A stretch of DNA of 44,187 nt, from positions 1-44,187 of the forward strand of contig WFPF01000026.1 in the NCBI GenBank assembly GCA_015487695.1. Direction: 5' to 3'. The notes under the pieces are model-generated. The model was not told where the DNA came from. It worked only from the letters and a program-made list of their open reading frames with translations, and ran no database searches. Made by a program: the position numbers and the translations under genes. Numbering within the stretch: position 1 is the stretch's first letter; every line of letters starts with the position of its first letter. Source of the stretch: Chitinophagales bacterium. Its GTDB lineage: Bacteria > Bacteroidota > Bacteroidia > Chitinophagales > S012-47. Below, piece after piece: positions 34,060 through 43,121 of this stretch.

Positions 34060-37000
34060 TTACTGATAGATTACCAAACGACTGACATTGCCGTCCGGGC
34101 CTGAAACCCTAAGGAGATAAAGCCCTTTGCTTTCTCCGGAAAGGTTAATTTCCCAGAATTCCACGGTTTTTGAAATCTCTTCTTTTCTATTGAATAGCAA
34201 TCGTCCGTTCAGATCATACAGTGCAATATTCGCTTCTCCGTGTTTCCTGCTTTTCATTAGCAAATTGAAGCGCCCGTTATTGGGGTTGGGCTGAATGGCA
34301 ATTTCATAATTTCCTTGAGGCCCGGTTAATATACCGGAAGGTACAATAACGACATCTTTATAGACGGTGTCTTTATCGCAATAGGAGTAGCTAATAAGCC
34401 GCACTTTATAGGTGCCTGCAGCCGTATACTGATGGTCTATGCTTCGAGCGCTATCCTCTGCTGAACTGCCATCACCAAAGCCCCAGTCGTGGCGGATGGC
34501 ATTTCGGCTGGTATCGGTAAAAGTGACCTGCATCTTATTGATCAGGGCAGAAAATCCGGCATCTATGAGGGAGTCCACTACAAATTCAACGGAGTCGCTG
34601 TAGGAATCATGGCAGTTATGAACGGTATTCACACTCAATGTGATCCACTGATGTTCTGCACTGTCATTGGGTGAGTAATAGACATCTTTTCCCTGGAGGG
34701 TGTCGTCAGCAAAGTACCAGATCCATGCATTGATAGGGTTGCCGGGGTCCGCATAGGAAGAATCGCTGAAAAGCACCGAATCGAGCAGGGCACAGAAGGT
34801 GTCGGCAGCGTAATAAGCATCGGGATTGCCATAGATGGTCACGTTTTGAGTGGCCGTGTCTGCACATATTCCGCCCGGTTCAGTAGCAGTAACCTGCACC
34901 TTGTAGTTTCCTTTCTTTTGAAAAGCATGGGCGCTGTTTTGTGTAGTGGCAATTCCACCATCACCAAAGTCCCATTTCCAGCTGTAATTATTGCCGGCCG
35001 GTTGGGCGGAGGCTTGAAAGTGAAGTGTTTCGCCTTCACATCCTTTGCTGTCTCCGGTCATGGATGCCAGTACCGTGATAATATCCAGCAAATCATTGGC
35101 TTGATCGCTGCAGCCATTGGCATCCGTTACCTGCAGGGTGATATTTAATCCTGCACCTATATTTGTATAGGTATGTACAGGGTTTTGTTTGTTTGAAACG
35201 CTTCCGTCACCAAAGGTCCAACTCCAGGTTTTGATAGCAGCATCTCCGGGAATGGATTTGTCTTTAAAATGGAGCGGCAAACCGAGACACCAGTAGGGGG
35301 GTGCATCAATTCCGGCACTTGGTCCATTGTAAATCTGAATTTTATTTGTGATGCTGTCTTTGCAGCCACTGCTGTCGGTCACTACCAGTTTTACATTATA
35401 CATGCCCGCTGCCGTGAAATTGTGTGTTGGGTTTTGCACATGGGAAAGCGGACTGCCATCACCAAAGTCCCATTTCCATTTGACAATAGCTGTGCTTCCT
35501 GCCACGCTATTATCGAAGAAGTTAACGGCAGTAAAGCCTGCCAGCTTATCGAAGCATTGGGGCGCATTGCTGTTGAAAAGGGCCAGAGGGCCGAGTCCAA
35601 TTTCTGCATCATATTCTCCCTTCAGGGTGTCTTTGCATCCGTTCGAGTCTGTGACCACTAAGATGAAGTCCCAGATTCCCGACTCTGTAAATGTCACTTC
35701 TACCGGGTTCCCGTTTTCCTTTATCTTTTGATTACCGAAAAAACTTATAAATTCCCATTGGTATGATACGATAGGGGCACTTCCCGCCATCACATTGGCA
35801 GCAAAGCCGACAGTGATATCCTCGCACGGAGTGCTGTCCATTACTATCTTTAATATTTGTTTTATCTCGGGCCCTTCCCCGTACTCTAAAAGTATTGATG
35901 TAGAATCTATGCACCCGAAGTCTGTTTCTACTATGAGGGTGATTCTGGCCGTATCATAGCTCGTGAACACTCCGGTATAGCTGTTCCCTGTGCCTACGGT
36001 ATCTCCGTTTAAGGTCCATAGCCGCGAAACGATTTGCCCGCAACCATTGCTTCCCGATACGTCTGTAAACACGACCGTATCTTTCTCGCCAAACTTGATG
36101 CAGGGATCAGGGTCTCCGGCTGATATTCCGGCAATGGGGTTGGGACACATGTAAAAGGTATCGCTGATGCTGTCGACACAGGCAAAATCATCACTAACGA
36201 TCAGCGTGACAATATACTGACCGGTATCAGAAAAAGTTCGGGAGACGGCACTTTTATTAAATCCTTGTAGCGTTACTCCGTCACTGAATTTCCATGCATA
36301 GTATTCGGGTCCGGGGTTGCCGTAGGACGTACTGATAAAGTCGAGGGTGCTGCCTGCACAGGAGCCACCGAAAATTAAAAAATCAGCTGTCAGATCGCAG
36401 TTGCGCGAGCAGGAGGTTGAAAAGTACATATTGATGAGCTGATCGATAAGAGTATTGATGTTAAATGCAGGGTGGGTTCCGGTGTCTTCCTCTATATTGA
36501 CATTATCCAGTGTCCAGCTTTGAGAAACCGTGCTGACGGTTTCCGTGCTTTGGCAGTTGTTGCTTTCACCGGGGAGGGAAAGGTTTAACCATGGAGCCTC
36601 GTCTATAAAATAACGACCGCTGCTGCCATAGGTCATAACAACACCACTTTTTGTCTTGGTCACACCGTTTGCAAGTCCTGTATCGTTCTTGACCAGCTTT
36701 CTTTCGCCCGTACTGATATTTGTGAAATCAGGAATGGTAATCAGGAACGGATCGTAGATGACTCCCGCATACATATTGTATTCGTGGCCCGAAAGGATGA
36801 GCGGACATCCGCTGCCCGTGCTTTTTGATGTCTCCGGGCAATCCGGCTGTATACCCGTAAATTCGCGGTAGATATAAGACGCAAGCCCGGGATCTAAAAA
36901 AGAGTATAGCAGGACTATTCCCGGATTGTTGACAAAGTCCATATAAGCAAGGGTAGCACAATTGTCGCAACCGGTAACGAGAGAAGATCCGGCCATCAGC

Positions 37001-37866
37001 AGATATCCGTTTACAATGCTATAGGCAAAAAAGTCAAGATAAAAATAGGGTGAACTATAGCCGGCAAGGAGCAGTAATGCCGGTGAAAAATTCAGAAACG
37101 CCATGCGATGAGATCCATTGTCATAAGCAATAAGCCAAAGATTGCCATTGTTTCCGATCACCAGGCCTCTTATCTCATAGCCGGGATAATTTGATACATA
37201 TCCTGAGCCTGCAAGTGTAAATGCTAAAGCGTGCTGAATGATGAGCCCTGTGGTAATGTTTACTGCCAATAACATGAGGCCGTATCCGTCATCGTTGACG
37301 CTGAATGTCCTGACCGCAAGGTAAAGCATATTGGCGTTGACCATGCTCCAGGCCATATTCATAATAGCATAGTTGTATCCCCCCGCAGAGGAAGCAGAAC
37401 CGTTTCGGTTTCCTCCCAGGTCGCTGAGTTGGTATGATTCAAGCACATTTCCGTCAGAACTTATTTTGACGAGGTCGCCCCACATACTGCATATCCAGAT
37501 ACTGAATCCCCCGTTGCCGTCTTCCACTACCTGGAGGTCGGTGATTAAAGAAATGTCGATCTGGAGCACCCAGTCGAGGGATTGCGTGGCCGGATTGTAG
37601 ATGGCCACAGCCGGATTAGTTCCTCCCTGTCCATCGGGAATGGAGTTGAGCAATTGCGCCACTCGCCCGTCAGGGGTATTTTGTTGCTTCATGATTTCAC
37701 CATAAGTAATAGGAGCGGTACTTAACTGATATACAAGGTCGGTCGAACTCAGGCCTACCTGCCCGCTTGATGTGCGTTGCAACTGAATATCGTCCGTTTG
37801 TCCGCTTAGCTGTGTGAAATAAATGATCCCCAATGACAGTAAAAGAACGTAACGCAATGCTTTCAT
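34060..37866 (-). CDS. T9SS-exported protein with about eight PKD domains
   Basis: A 1,268-residue secreted protein. The signal peptide starts MKALRYVLLLSLGIIYF and ends near LSGQ. The N-terminal 470 residues show propeller-like strands (for example GGFSIWICSMWGDLVKISSD) but no recognised family. Then about eight PKD or PKD-like domains follow in tandem (about residues 490-1170), the clearest having WKWDFGDGSPLSHVQNPTHN, WSWTFGDGSVSNKQNPVHTY, WKWDFGDGGIATTQNSAHAF and HDWGFGDGSSAEDSARSIDH; each carries a Cys pair pattern around the strand edges. The C-terminal sorting domain is type A (IQPNPNNGRF to SRLVIYQ). PKD arrays usually act as rigid spacers or binding modules on the cell surface. The start ATG at 37866 directly precedes the signal peptide. 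The role is otherwise unknown. Confidence 0.93.
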   Translation of the reverse strand: MKALRYVLLLSLGIIYFTQLSGQTDDIQLQRTSSGQVGLSSTDLVYQLSTAPITYGEIMKQQNTPDGRVAQLLNSIPDGQGGTNPAVAIYNPATQSLDWVLQIDISLITDLQVVEDGNGGFSIWICSMWGDLVKISSDGNVLESYQLSDLGGNRNGSASSAGGYNYAIMNMAWSMVNANMLYLAVRTFSVNDDGYGLMLLAVNITTGLIIQHALAFTLAGSGYVSNYPGYEIRGLVIGNNGNLWLIAYDNGSHRMAFLNFSPALLLLAGYSSPYFYLDFFAYSIVNGYLLMAGSSLVTGCDNCATLAYMDFVNNPGIVLLYSFLDPGLASYIYREFTGIQPDCPETSKSTGSGCPLILSGHEYNMYAGVIYDPFLITIPDFTNISTGERKLVKNDTGLANGVTKTKSGVVMTYGSSGRYFIDEAPWLNLSLPGESNNCQSTETVSTVSQSWTLDNVNIEEDTGTHPAFNINTLIDQLINMYFSTSCSRNCDLTADFLIFGGSCAGSTLDFISTSYGNPGPEYYAWKFSDGVTLQGFNKSAVSRTFSDTGQYIVTLIVSDDFACVDSISDTFYMCPNPIAGISAGDPDPCIKFGEKDTVVFTDVSGSNGCGQIVSRLWTLNGDTVGTGNSYTGVFTSYDTARITLIVETDFGCIDSTSILLEYGEGPEIKQILKIVMDSTPCEDITVGFAANVMAGSAPIVSYQWEFISFFGNQKIKENGNPVEVTFTESGIWDFILVVTDSNGCKDTLKGEYDAEIGLGPLALFNSNAPQCFDKLAGFTAVNFFDNSVAGSTAIVKWKWDFGDGSPLSHVQNPTHNFTAAGMYNVKLVVTDSSGCKDSITNKIQIYNGPSAGIDAPPYWCLGLPLHFKDKSIPGDAAIKTWSWTFGDGSVSNKQNPVHTYTNIGAGLNITLQVTDANGCSDQANDLLDIITVLASMTGDSKGCEGETLHFQASAQPAGNNYSWKWDFGDGGIATTQNSAHAFQKKGNYKVQVTATEPGGICADTATQNVTIYGNPDAYYAADTFCALLDSVLFSDSSYADPGNPINAWIWYFADDTLQGKDVYYSPNDSAEHQWITLSVNTVHNCHDSYSDSVEFVVDSLIDAGFSALINKMQVTFTDTSRNAIRHDWGFGDGSSAEDSARSIDHQYTAAGTYKVRLISYSYCDKDTVYKDVVIVPSGILTGPQGNYEIAIQPNPNNGRFNLLMKSRKHGEANIALYDLNGRLLFNRKEEISKTVEFWEINLSGESKGLYLLRVSGPDGNVSRLVIYQ

Positions 37867-37939
37867 GATTGAGCCTTTTTTGATAACACATTTAAATTAA
37901 ATAATAGATGTGTGCTTTAGCAGTAAAAAAAATCATATT

Positions 37940-38018
37940 ATTACCATTCAAAGAAAAGAGCAGGAGAATATAAAGTCAGTAATTAAATAACTTTAACCTG
38001 ATTGGAAATTACCATTCA
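37940..38018. repeat. 11-base direct repeat in the divergent intergenic region
   Basis: ATTACCATTCA occurs at 37940-37950 and again at 38008-38018, the second copy two bases before ATG 38021. The region between two divergent genes is AT-rich, so it may be a regulatory site or chance. Confidence 0.4.
37988..37995 (+). promoter_or_regulatory. Possible degenerate -7 box for the TPR-like gene
   Basis: TAACTTTA differs from TAnnTTTG at one base and lies 25 bases before ATG 38021. Confidence 0.4.
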
Positions 38019-38020
38019 GA

Positions 38021-39511
38021 ATGGCAGAAACACTAAGCGCACTGCTTTCGAGGCTCAGCAAAGAAGAACAGCGTTATATCAGCATAACGCTGAAGCACAG
38101 CGGTCGGGATTCCCGTTACCTCAGGTGTTACCGACTTTTGAAGAAAGGAATTCCGGCCGGCAAAATCTCAGAAGAGCTGGGACTTCCCGAACGTGACCTG
38201 TCCGTACTAAAAAGCAAACTTTACAGACGTCTGCTGGATATTCTGGCGGATTTTTCTCTCAGCGGGAACATCTTCCTGCAGCTCATGCGCATGCGGGAAC
38301 GCATAGAGGTGCTGATATCGAAGGGGCTCTTTCGTGAGGCAGAAAAGCAAGTGGAAAAGCTTCTGACGAAGGCAAGTTCCCATGAGTTTTATTTGTTTGA
38401 AGCAGAGGCATTGCGCCTCAAAAGGTTGCTGATGGCACAAAGAAATTATTCAGAAAGTAAGAGAGAAGAGCTTCTGACGATGAAAGAAGAACTTCAAAAA
38501 AAGACAGGTGCTTTTCTCCATCTGAGTGAACTTCAAATTGATTCCTCCCTGCTTTTCATGCAATTCTACCGCGAGGGGCATCTCGATGAAGAAAGCGAAA
38601 CTTATCAGCGCTTTTTGCAGAGTCATGGCAGTGATTTTGAAAGCAACTCGGCCCGCTTCGTGGTGCACAATACGCGCGGTTTTCTCTTTGGTCTCAGCGG
38701 AGTAGCGGAGGGAAGTATTTCCGAACAGAAAATGGCCATTGATGCATTGATGCAGCTGCCGGCCATTGACAATGAGCGCTGGTACAATCTGGTTTCGGCT
38801 TTTAACAATATTTGTGTTGCACTTTGCAATGAGGGCGATTTTGGCAGGACAAAGGAATACCTCGAAAAACTGAGACAACTTCCGGAAAAAAGAAAAGGAC
38901 TAACATATCAGGAATCGATATTCTGGTGGCAGCACATTCTGGCCCTTGATTTCTACCTGATGATGGAAAGTGCCGAATTTAAGAACCTGGACCGCTTGCT
39001 CGACTCCCTGTACCGGGCGTTGAAGCAGTATGAATTTTCGCAATGGTACCGCGCGTATTTTCATTACTCGGCTGCCTATGCCGCCCTGCTGGCCGGCCGA
39101 CCGGATGATGCGCTGCAATGGAATCTCCGCTTGCTGCAATATCCGCACAATAAAATTCCGAAAGAGATTCATCGTTTTGCGCTTTTGCTGCAGGGGCTTA
39201 TCCATTTCGAATTGAGAAATTACGAGGTAGCTTCTGTACTGCTCGAAAACCACAGGCGCAAACTCAGAAAGATGAAGAATTCGTACCGCTTGGAAACCCT
39301 GTTTACCCGTTTCTTGCTGCGTGCCGCTAAAGCAAAGGAGTGCAGTGCTTTGGCATCGGCATGCCTTTCCGAAGTGAATGTGTTGTTAAAGGAGCATGGC
39401 CCGGAGCGTCATGTCCTGGATTATGTGGATATTGATATTTATCTCGAAGCGCTTTCATCGGGAATGTCGTTTTCCACTTTTTATCAGAAAAAGAAAAATA
39501 ATGATGCCTAA
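38021..39511 (+). CDS. Helical TPR-like hypothetical protein
   Basis: A 496-residue protein without signal peptide or membrane segments, predicted cytoplasmic. It is almost wholly alpha-helical and rich in Leu, Glu, Lys and Arg, with paired helices spaced like degenerate tetratricopeptide repeats, for example NICVALCNEGDFGRTKEYLE and AAYAALLAGRPDDALQWNLR, and ALLLQGLIHFELRNYEVASV. The N-terminal 70 residues (SALLSRLSKEEQRYISITLK, then GKISEELGLPERDLSVLKSK) look like a helical segment with helix-turn-helix character, but a DNA-binding role is only a guess. The end overlaps the start of the phosphoesterase gene, so translation is probably coupled. I do not recognise a named family. Confidence 0.88.
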   Translation: MAETLSALLSRLSKEEQRYISITLKHSGRDSRYLRCYRLLKKGIPAGKISEELGLPERDLSVLKSKLYRRLLDILADFSLSGNIFLQLMRMRERIEVLISKGLFREAEKQVEKLLTKASSHEFYLFEAEALRLKRLLMAQRNYSESKREELLTMKEELQKKTGAFLHLSELQIDSSLLFMQFYREGHLDEESETYQRFLQSHGSDFESNSARFVVHNTRGFLFGLSGVAEGSISEQKMAIDALMQLPAIDNERWYNLVSAFNNICVALCNEGDFGRTKEYLEKLRQLPEKRKGLTYQESIFWWQHILALDFYLMMESAEFKNLDRLLDSLYRALKQYEFSQWYRAYFHYSAAYAALLAGRPDDALQWNLRLLQYPHNKIPKEIHRFALLLQGLIHFELRNYEVASVLLENHRRKLRKMKNSYRLETLFTRFLLRAAKAKECSALASACLSEVNVLLKEHGPERHVLDYVDIDIYLEALSSGMSFSTFYQKKKNNDA

Positions 39512-40007
39512 AGTTGCCATCCTTTCCGATACCCACGGCCATCTTGACGAGGCCATGATTCGCCACCTGCAGGGGGTTGATGAGATATGGCATGCCGGTG
39601 ATTTCGGCACGCCCGGGCTCTCGGATCGCCTGGCAGCCCTGGCTCCGTTGCGGGGTGTCTGGGGCAATATTGACGGCCGGACCCTGCGGCTTATTCACCC
39701 CAAAGAGCAGCTCTTTACTTTCGAAGGCATCAAAGTGTACATGATTCACATTGGCGGCTATCCGCCACGATATTCACCGGAGGTGAGAAAAGTGCTGGAA
39801 CGCGAGAAGCCCGATCTTTATATCTGCGGCCATTCTCATATTGTACGGGTGATGCGGGATACGCAAAGAGGACTTCTGCATATCAACCCGGGAGCAGCCG
39901 GAAAAGCGGGCTTCCATAAAGTCCGCACCATGATCACCCTGGAAATAAAGAAAGGAAAGATGGAGAACCTTAAACTTATTGAACTGGGGCAAAGAGGTGC
40001 CTTGTGA
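39501..40007 (+). CDS. YfcE/MJ0936-like metallophosphoesterase
   Basis: A 168-residue cytoplasmic phosphodiesterase of the calcineurin-like fold. Metal-binding residues: Asp10 and His12 (LSDTHGH), Asp34 (WHAGDFG), Asn in VWGNIDGRT, His in MIHIGG and the ICGHSHI pair near the C terminus, all in the order of the YfcE/MJ0936 family, which hydrolyses small phosphodiester substrates in vitro. The start is ATG 39501 or the next codon ATG 39504; the tandem ATGATG overlaps the last codons of the TPR-like gene by 8-11 bases. A longer frame back to 39396 lacks any support. The function of YfcE proteins in the cell is unsettled, and the coupling with the TPR-like gene suggests they may act together. Confidence 0.92.
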   Translation: MMPKVAILSDTHGHLDEAMIRHLQGVDEIWHAGDFGTPGLSDRLAALAPLRGVWGNIDGRTLRLIHPKEQLFTFEGIKVYMIHIGGYPPRYSPEVRKVLEREKPDLYICGHSHIVRVMRDTQRGLLHINPGAAGKAGFHKVRTMITLEIKKGKMENLKLIELGQRGAL

Positions 40008-40053
40008 TCTCTTAAGGGAAAAGGATAAACCCGGAATGATCGGGACAATATTT

Positions 40054-40061
40054 TATCTTTG
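40054..40061 (+). promoter_or_regulatory. TAnnTTTG promoter box for the glycosyltransferase fusion gene
   Basis: TATCTTTG, full match, 21 bases before ATG 40083. It ends in a TTG that is in frame with the gene but is not the likely start. Confidence 0.75.
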
Positions 40062-40082
40062 GTGCTTCAAGCCGTCAACTTT

Positions 40083-43000
40083 ATGAAGCAGAGCAATCAA
40101 AGTCAAAAGGGAGGGACGTCCTTTCCCAAACTTTCCCTTGTCATTCCGTGCTACAACGAAGCCGAAAGGCTTGAAAAACTCTTTGTCCCCTTGGCCGGAT
40201 TTGAAAAAAAATGGAAGGGCGAACTTGAAGTGCTTATCGTGGATGACGGAAGCACGGACGGCACTGAAGAAGCCATACGCCAGCACCCTGTATTCAGGGA
40301 ACTGGAGGCAGCGGGCCGGGCCCGGCTGATCACTTACCGGCCCAACAGGGGCAAAGGCTTTGCCCTGAAGACCGGAGTGATGGAGGCTACGGGCGATTAT
40401 ATTCTCACCCTTGATGCCGACATGAGCATGAAACCCGGACAGTTGCTCCGCTGGATGGAGATGAACGGGGGCCGCCTGCCCGAAAACGAAATATGGATCG
40501 CATCGCGCGAGCTGAAAGACTCCTCCACCGAGGGCGACCAGTCGAGGCGCCTGGCCGGCAATATCTTCAACCGCATCGTACGGATTCTCACTCCGCTGGA
40601 TGTAAAGGATACGCAATGCGGATTCAAACTCTACCCGGCTGCTGTCGCTAAAAGGCTTTTTTCGCGTATGAAAGTGCATGGCTGGGCCCACGATGTCGAA
40701 TTGCTTTACCGGGCCCGCCTCGAAGGAATTCCGGAACGGGAAATGCCCATACAATGGTTTCAGGAGCCCGGAAGCAAAGTGAGTGTTGTAAGAGATGCGT
40801 TGAAGATGCTGATGCAGGTGCTCATGGTGACCCTTCTTCTCAAATGGCAATTCTTTATCTCCGACCCTGTTCGCTCCATATTCGGGAAGAATGATAATAT
40901 CAGCGGAGGAGGAGACCGGGCATCGGTCTTCCGGCTGCTTTATTTCCTTTCCCTCGCATTTCTGCTTTTTTATATGCCTTACATTTCAAAGGACTACGGC
41001 ATCACGGGAGACGAAGATGTGCAGTACGTCTATGGCGAGCATCTCTACGATTATTTTGCCAGTGGCGGCAGCAACGACACGGCTCAGAACTGTTGTCCCG
41101 ACCTGGGTGCCAATGCGCCCCAAAACCTGCACTTTTACGGAGGCTCATTTGACCTGCTGGCATCTACGGTTCACCATACCCTTGGGCTGAAAGGCGATCC
41201 CTTCCGTACCCGGCACTTTCTGAATGCCCTTTTCGGATTTCTGGCTTTGCTTTTTGCTGCCAAACTGGCCAAAATGTACGGAGGCTATACTGCGGGCTTC
41301 CTGGCCATCCTCTTGCTGGTGCTGACGCCCCGCTTCTTCGGGCATTCCATGAACAACCCAAAAGATATTCCCTTTGCCGCGGCCTATATCGTTTCCATTT
41401 ATTTCCTGCTGAAGTCCATCCGCCAGTTTCCCAGGCCCCGCATTTCTTCCCTTATCGGGCTGACCCTCGGCATTGCGCTGGCGATCAGCATTCGTATCGG
41501 TGGCCTCATGCTCATCGGCTTTACGGGGCTGCTCGGTCTTTGGGAGGTCTTTGCCAACCCGGAGCTGCGCAAGCACTTCAGCCGCGATTTCAAACATTAT
41601 CTGAAGATTGTGCTCGGGGTTTCCCTGCTGGGCTATGCCCTCGGCATCCTTTTCTGGCCCTATGCCCACCTTGATCCCATCAACAATCCGATGAAGGCCC
41701 TCGGACTGATGGAGCAGTTTAATGTGGGCGTGCGGGTACTTTTCGAAGGAAAATACATCATGAGCACCGAAGTGCCCTGGTACTACGAGCCCAAATTCAT
41801 GCTCCTCACACTGCCTCTGGCACTGATGGCGGGGTTGATCCTTCTGCCATTTGCATTTTTGCACAAGTCTTATAACAAGCGGCATCTGCTGATGCTTCTT
41901 TTTACGGTGATATTTCCCCTTGCTTATGCCATCTACAAATCATCGCCACTCTATGACGGTATGCGGCACTTCCTTTTTGTTGTGCCTATCCTGGCTGTGC
42001 TTTCCGCTCTTTCGTGGAAAGCGCTCATCTGCAAAGTGCCGGGACGGGCAGGCAAGGGCGCTGTAGCATTGCTCCTTGCCGTGCTCTTGTTTTTACCGCT
42101 CCGCTGGATGATCAAATATCATCCCATGGAGGCCACCTACTTCAATGAAATATCGGGAGGTGTGGAGAAGAATTTTGGTGATTACGAAACGGATTACTGG
42201 TTCAATGCGCTGAAACCTGCCGTAGACTGGCTGGTCGATGAGGAGTTGAAGGAAAGAAGCGATACAGTCCTGATCATTCACAATGTGTCGTATATCGTAA
42301 GGCATATGATGAAAGAGCGGGGCATCCCCGCCATCGACCGCTGGGGGCGCTACAACAATGCCGCCAACTGGAGCAACCGCAAGAAGAACAGGCGATGGTC
42401 AGACTGGGATTATGCCATCTTTACCCCGCGCTTTCTTGATACGGAAATTCTGAAAGAGGAATGGCCGCCCCACAACACCGTGTACACCGTGGATGTCGAA
42501 GGCAAAGCCATGGCTGCGGTGATCAGGCGCCCATCGAAGAAAGACAGCGAAGGGTATGAGGCCTTGCAGGCGGGGGATTACGAGCGAGCCATTGCGGCAT
42601 TTGAAAAGTACCTCGAGGCCGACCCCGATGACCCGGTCGTACTCTACTATCTGGGGCGGGCCTGCCTGCAAGCAGGTCGCTACCGGGATGCAGCCCGTTA
42701 TCTCGAACGCTCGATGGAACTCAGAAAGATACCCATTGACGAAGAGCAGGAAATCCTGCTGGCGCAGGCGCTCCTGCAGGGCGGACAAGTACAGAAAGGA
42801 CTTGATTTCATCCGAAAACGCATCGGTGAATACGAAGCCCGTTTCAATGCAATCGGGCGCAGCGGGGTGCTGAATGAATATCAGCGGCTGATGGCAGCTT
42901 ATCAGCGTGCCCGGCAAAGCGGTGCAGACGAAGACGCACTCCGAAAGCTCTCAAATAAGCTTTCGGGCCCCTCCCGTTCGGTGCAGGAATACATTGGCCT

Positions 43001-43121
43001 GGCTCGCAGGCTGAATGCATTTTATACTTTGGGAGCCAATGCCTGGCAGTCGCAGGGGAATATGCAGAAAGCGGAAGAGTGGAAGAAAAAAGCGGGCCAG
43101 TATGCTAAATTGCTGAAGTAA
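40083..43121 (+). CDS. Three-part fusion: ALG5-like GT2, GT39-like membrane glycosyltransferase, TPR
   Basis: A 1,012-residue inner membrane protein. Residues about 15-250 are a GT2 domain of the polyprenyl-phosphate sugar synthase kind: LSLVIPCYNEAERL, VDDGST (53-58), LDADMS with the DxD at 111-113, DTQCGFKLYP (from 176) and GWAHDVELLYRARLEG, as in ALG5/DPM1 relatives. From about 280 there are some 10-11 membrane helices. The first outer loop, ITGDEDVQYVYGEHLYDYF, carries Asp310-Glu311 in the place of the acidic motif of GT39/ArnT-like GT-C enzymes, and TPRFFGHSMNNPKDIPFA is typical of GT39-like proteins. A soluble tail follows with TPR-like repeats (from about 823: ALQAGDYERAIAAFEKYLEA). 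The GT2 half could make the lipid-linked sugar that the membrane half transfers; this is inferred. Confidence 0.93.
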   Translation: MKQSNQSQKGGTSFPKLSLVIPCYNEAERLEKLFVPLAGFEKKWKGELEVLIVDDGSTDGTEEAIRQHPVFRELEAAGRARLITYRPNRGKGFALKTGVMEATGDYILTLDADMSMKPGQLLRWMEMNGGRLPENEIWIASRELKDSSTEGDQSRRLAGNIFNRIVRILTPLDVKDTQCGFKLYPAAVAKRLFSRMKVHGWAHDVELLYRARLEGIPEREMPIQWFQEPGSKVSVVRDALKMLMQVLMVTLLLKWQFFISDPVRSIFGKNDNISGGGDRASVFRLLYFLSLAFLLFYMPYISKDYGITGDEDVQYVYGEHLYDYFASGGSNDTAQNCCPDLGANAPQNLHFYGGSFDLLASTVHHTLGLKGDPFRTRHFLNALFGFLALLFAAKLAKMYGGYTAGFLAILLLVLTPRFFGHSMNNPKDIPFAAAYIVSIYFLLKSIRQFPRPRISSLIGLTLGIALAISIRIGGLMLIGFTGLLGLWEVFANPELRKHFSRDFKHYLKIVLGVSLLGYALGILFWPYAHLDPINNPMKALGLMEQFNVGVRVLFEGKYIMSTEVPWYYEPKFMLLTLPLALMAGLILLPFAFLHKSYNKRHLLMLLFTVIFPLAYAIYKSSPLYDGMRHFLFVVPILAVLSALSWKALICKVPGRAGKGAVALLLAVLLFLPLRWMIKYHPMEATYFNEISGGVEKNFGDYETDYWFNALKPAVDWLVDEELKERSDTVLIIHNVSYIVRHMMKERGIPAIDRWGRYNNAANWSNRKKNRRWSDWDYAIFTPRFLDTEILKEEWPPHNTVYTVDVEGKAMAAVIRRPSKKDSEGYEALQAGDYERAIAAFEKYLEADPDDPVVLYYLGRACLQAGRYRDAARYLERSMELRKIPIDEEQEILLAQALLQGGQVQKGLDFIRKRIGEYEARFNAIGRSGVLNEYQRLMAAYQRARQSGADEDALRKLSNKLSGPSRSVQEYIGLARRLNAFYTLGANAWQSQGNMQKAEEWKKKAGQYAKLLK

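Noticed and set aside
40053-40850. Minus-strand open frame over the GT2 domain
   Set aside because: The sense strand encodes conserved GT2 motifs; the antisense translation is not protein-like.
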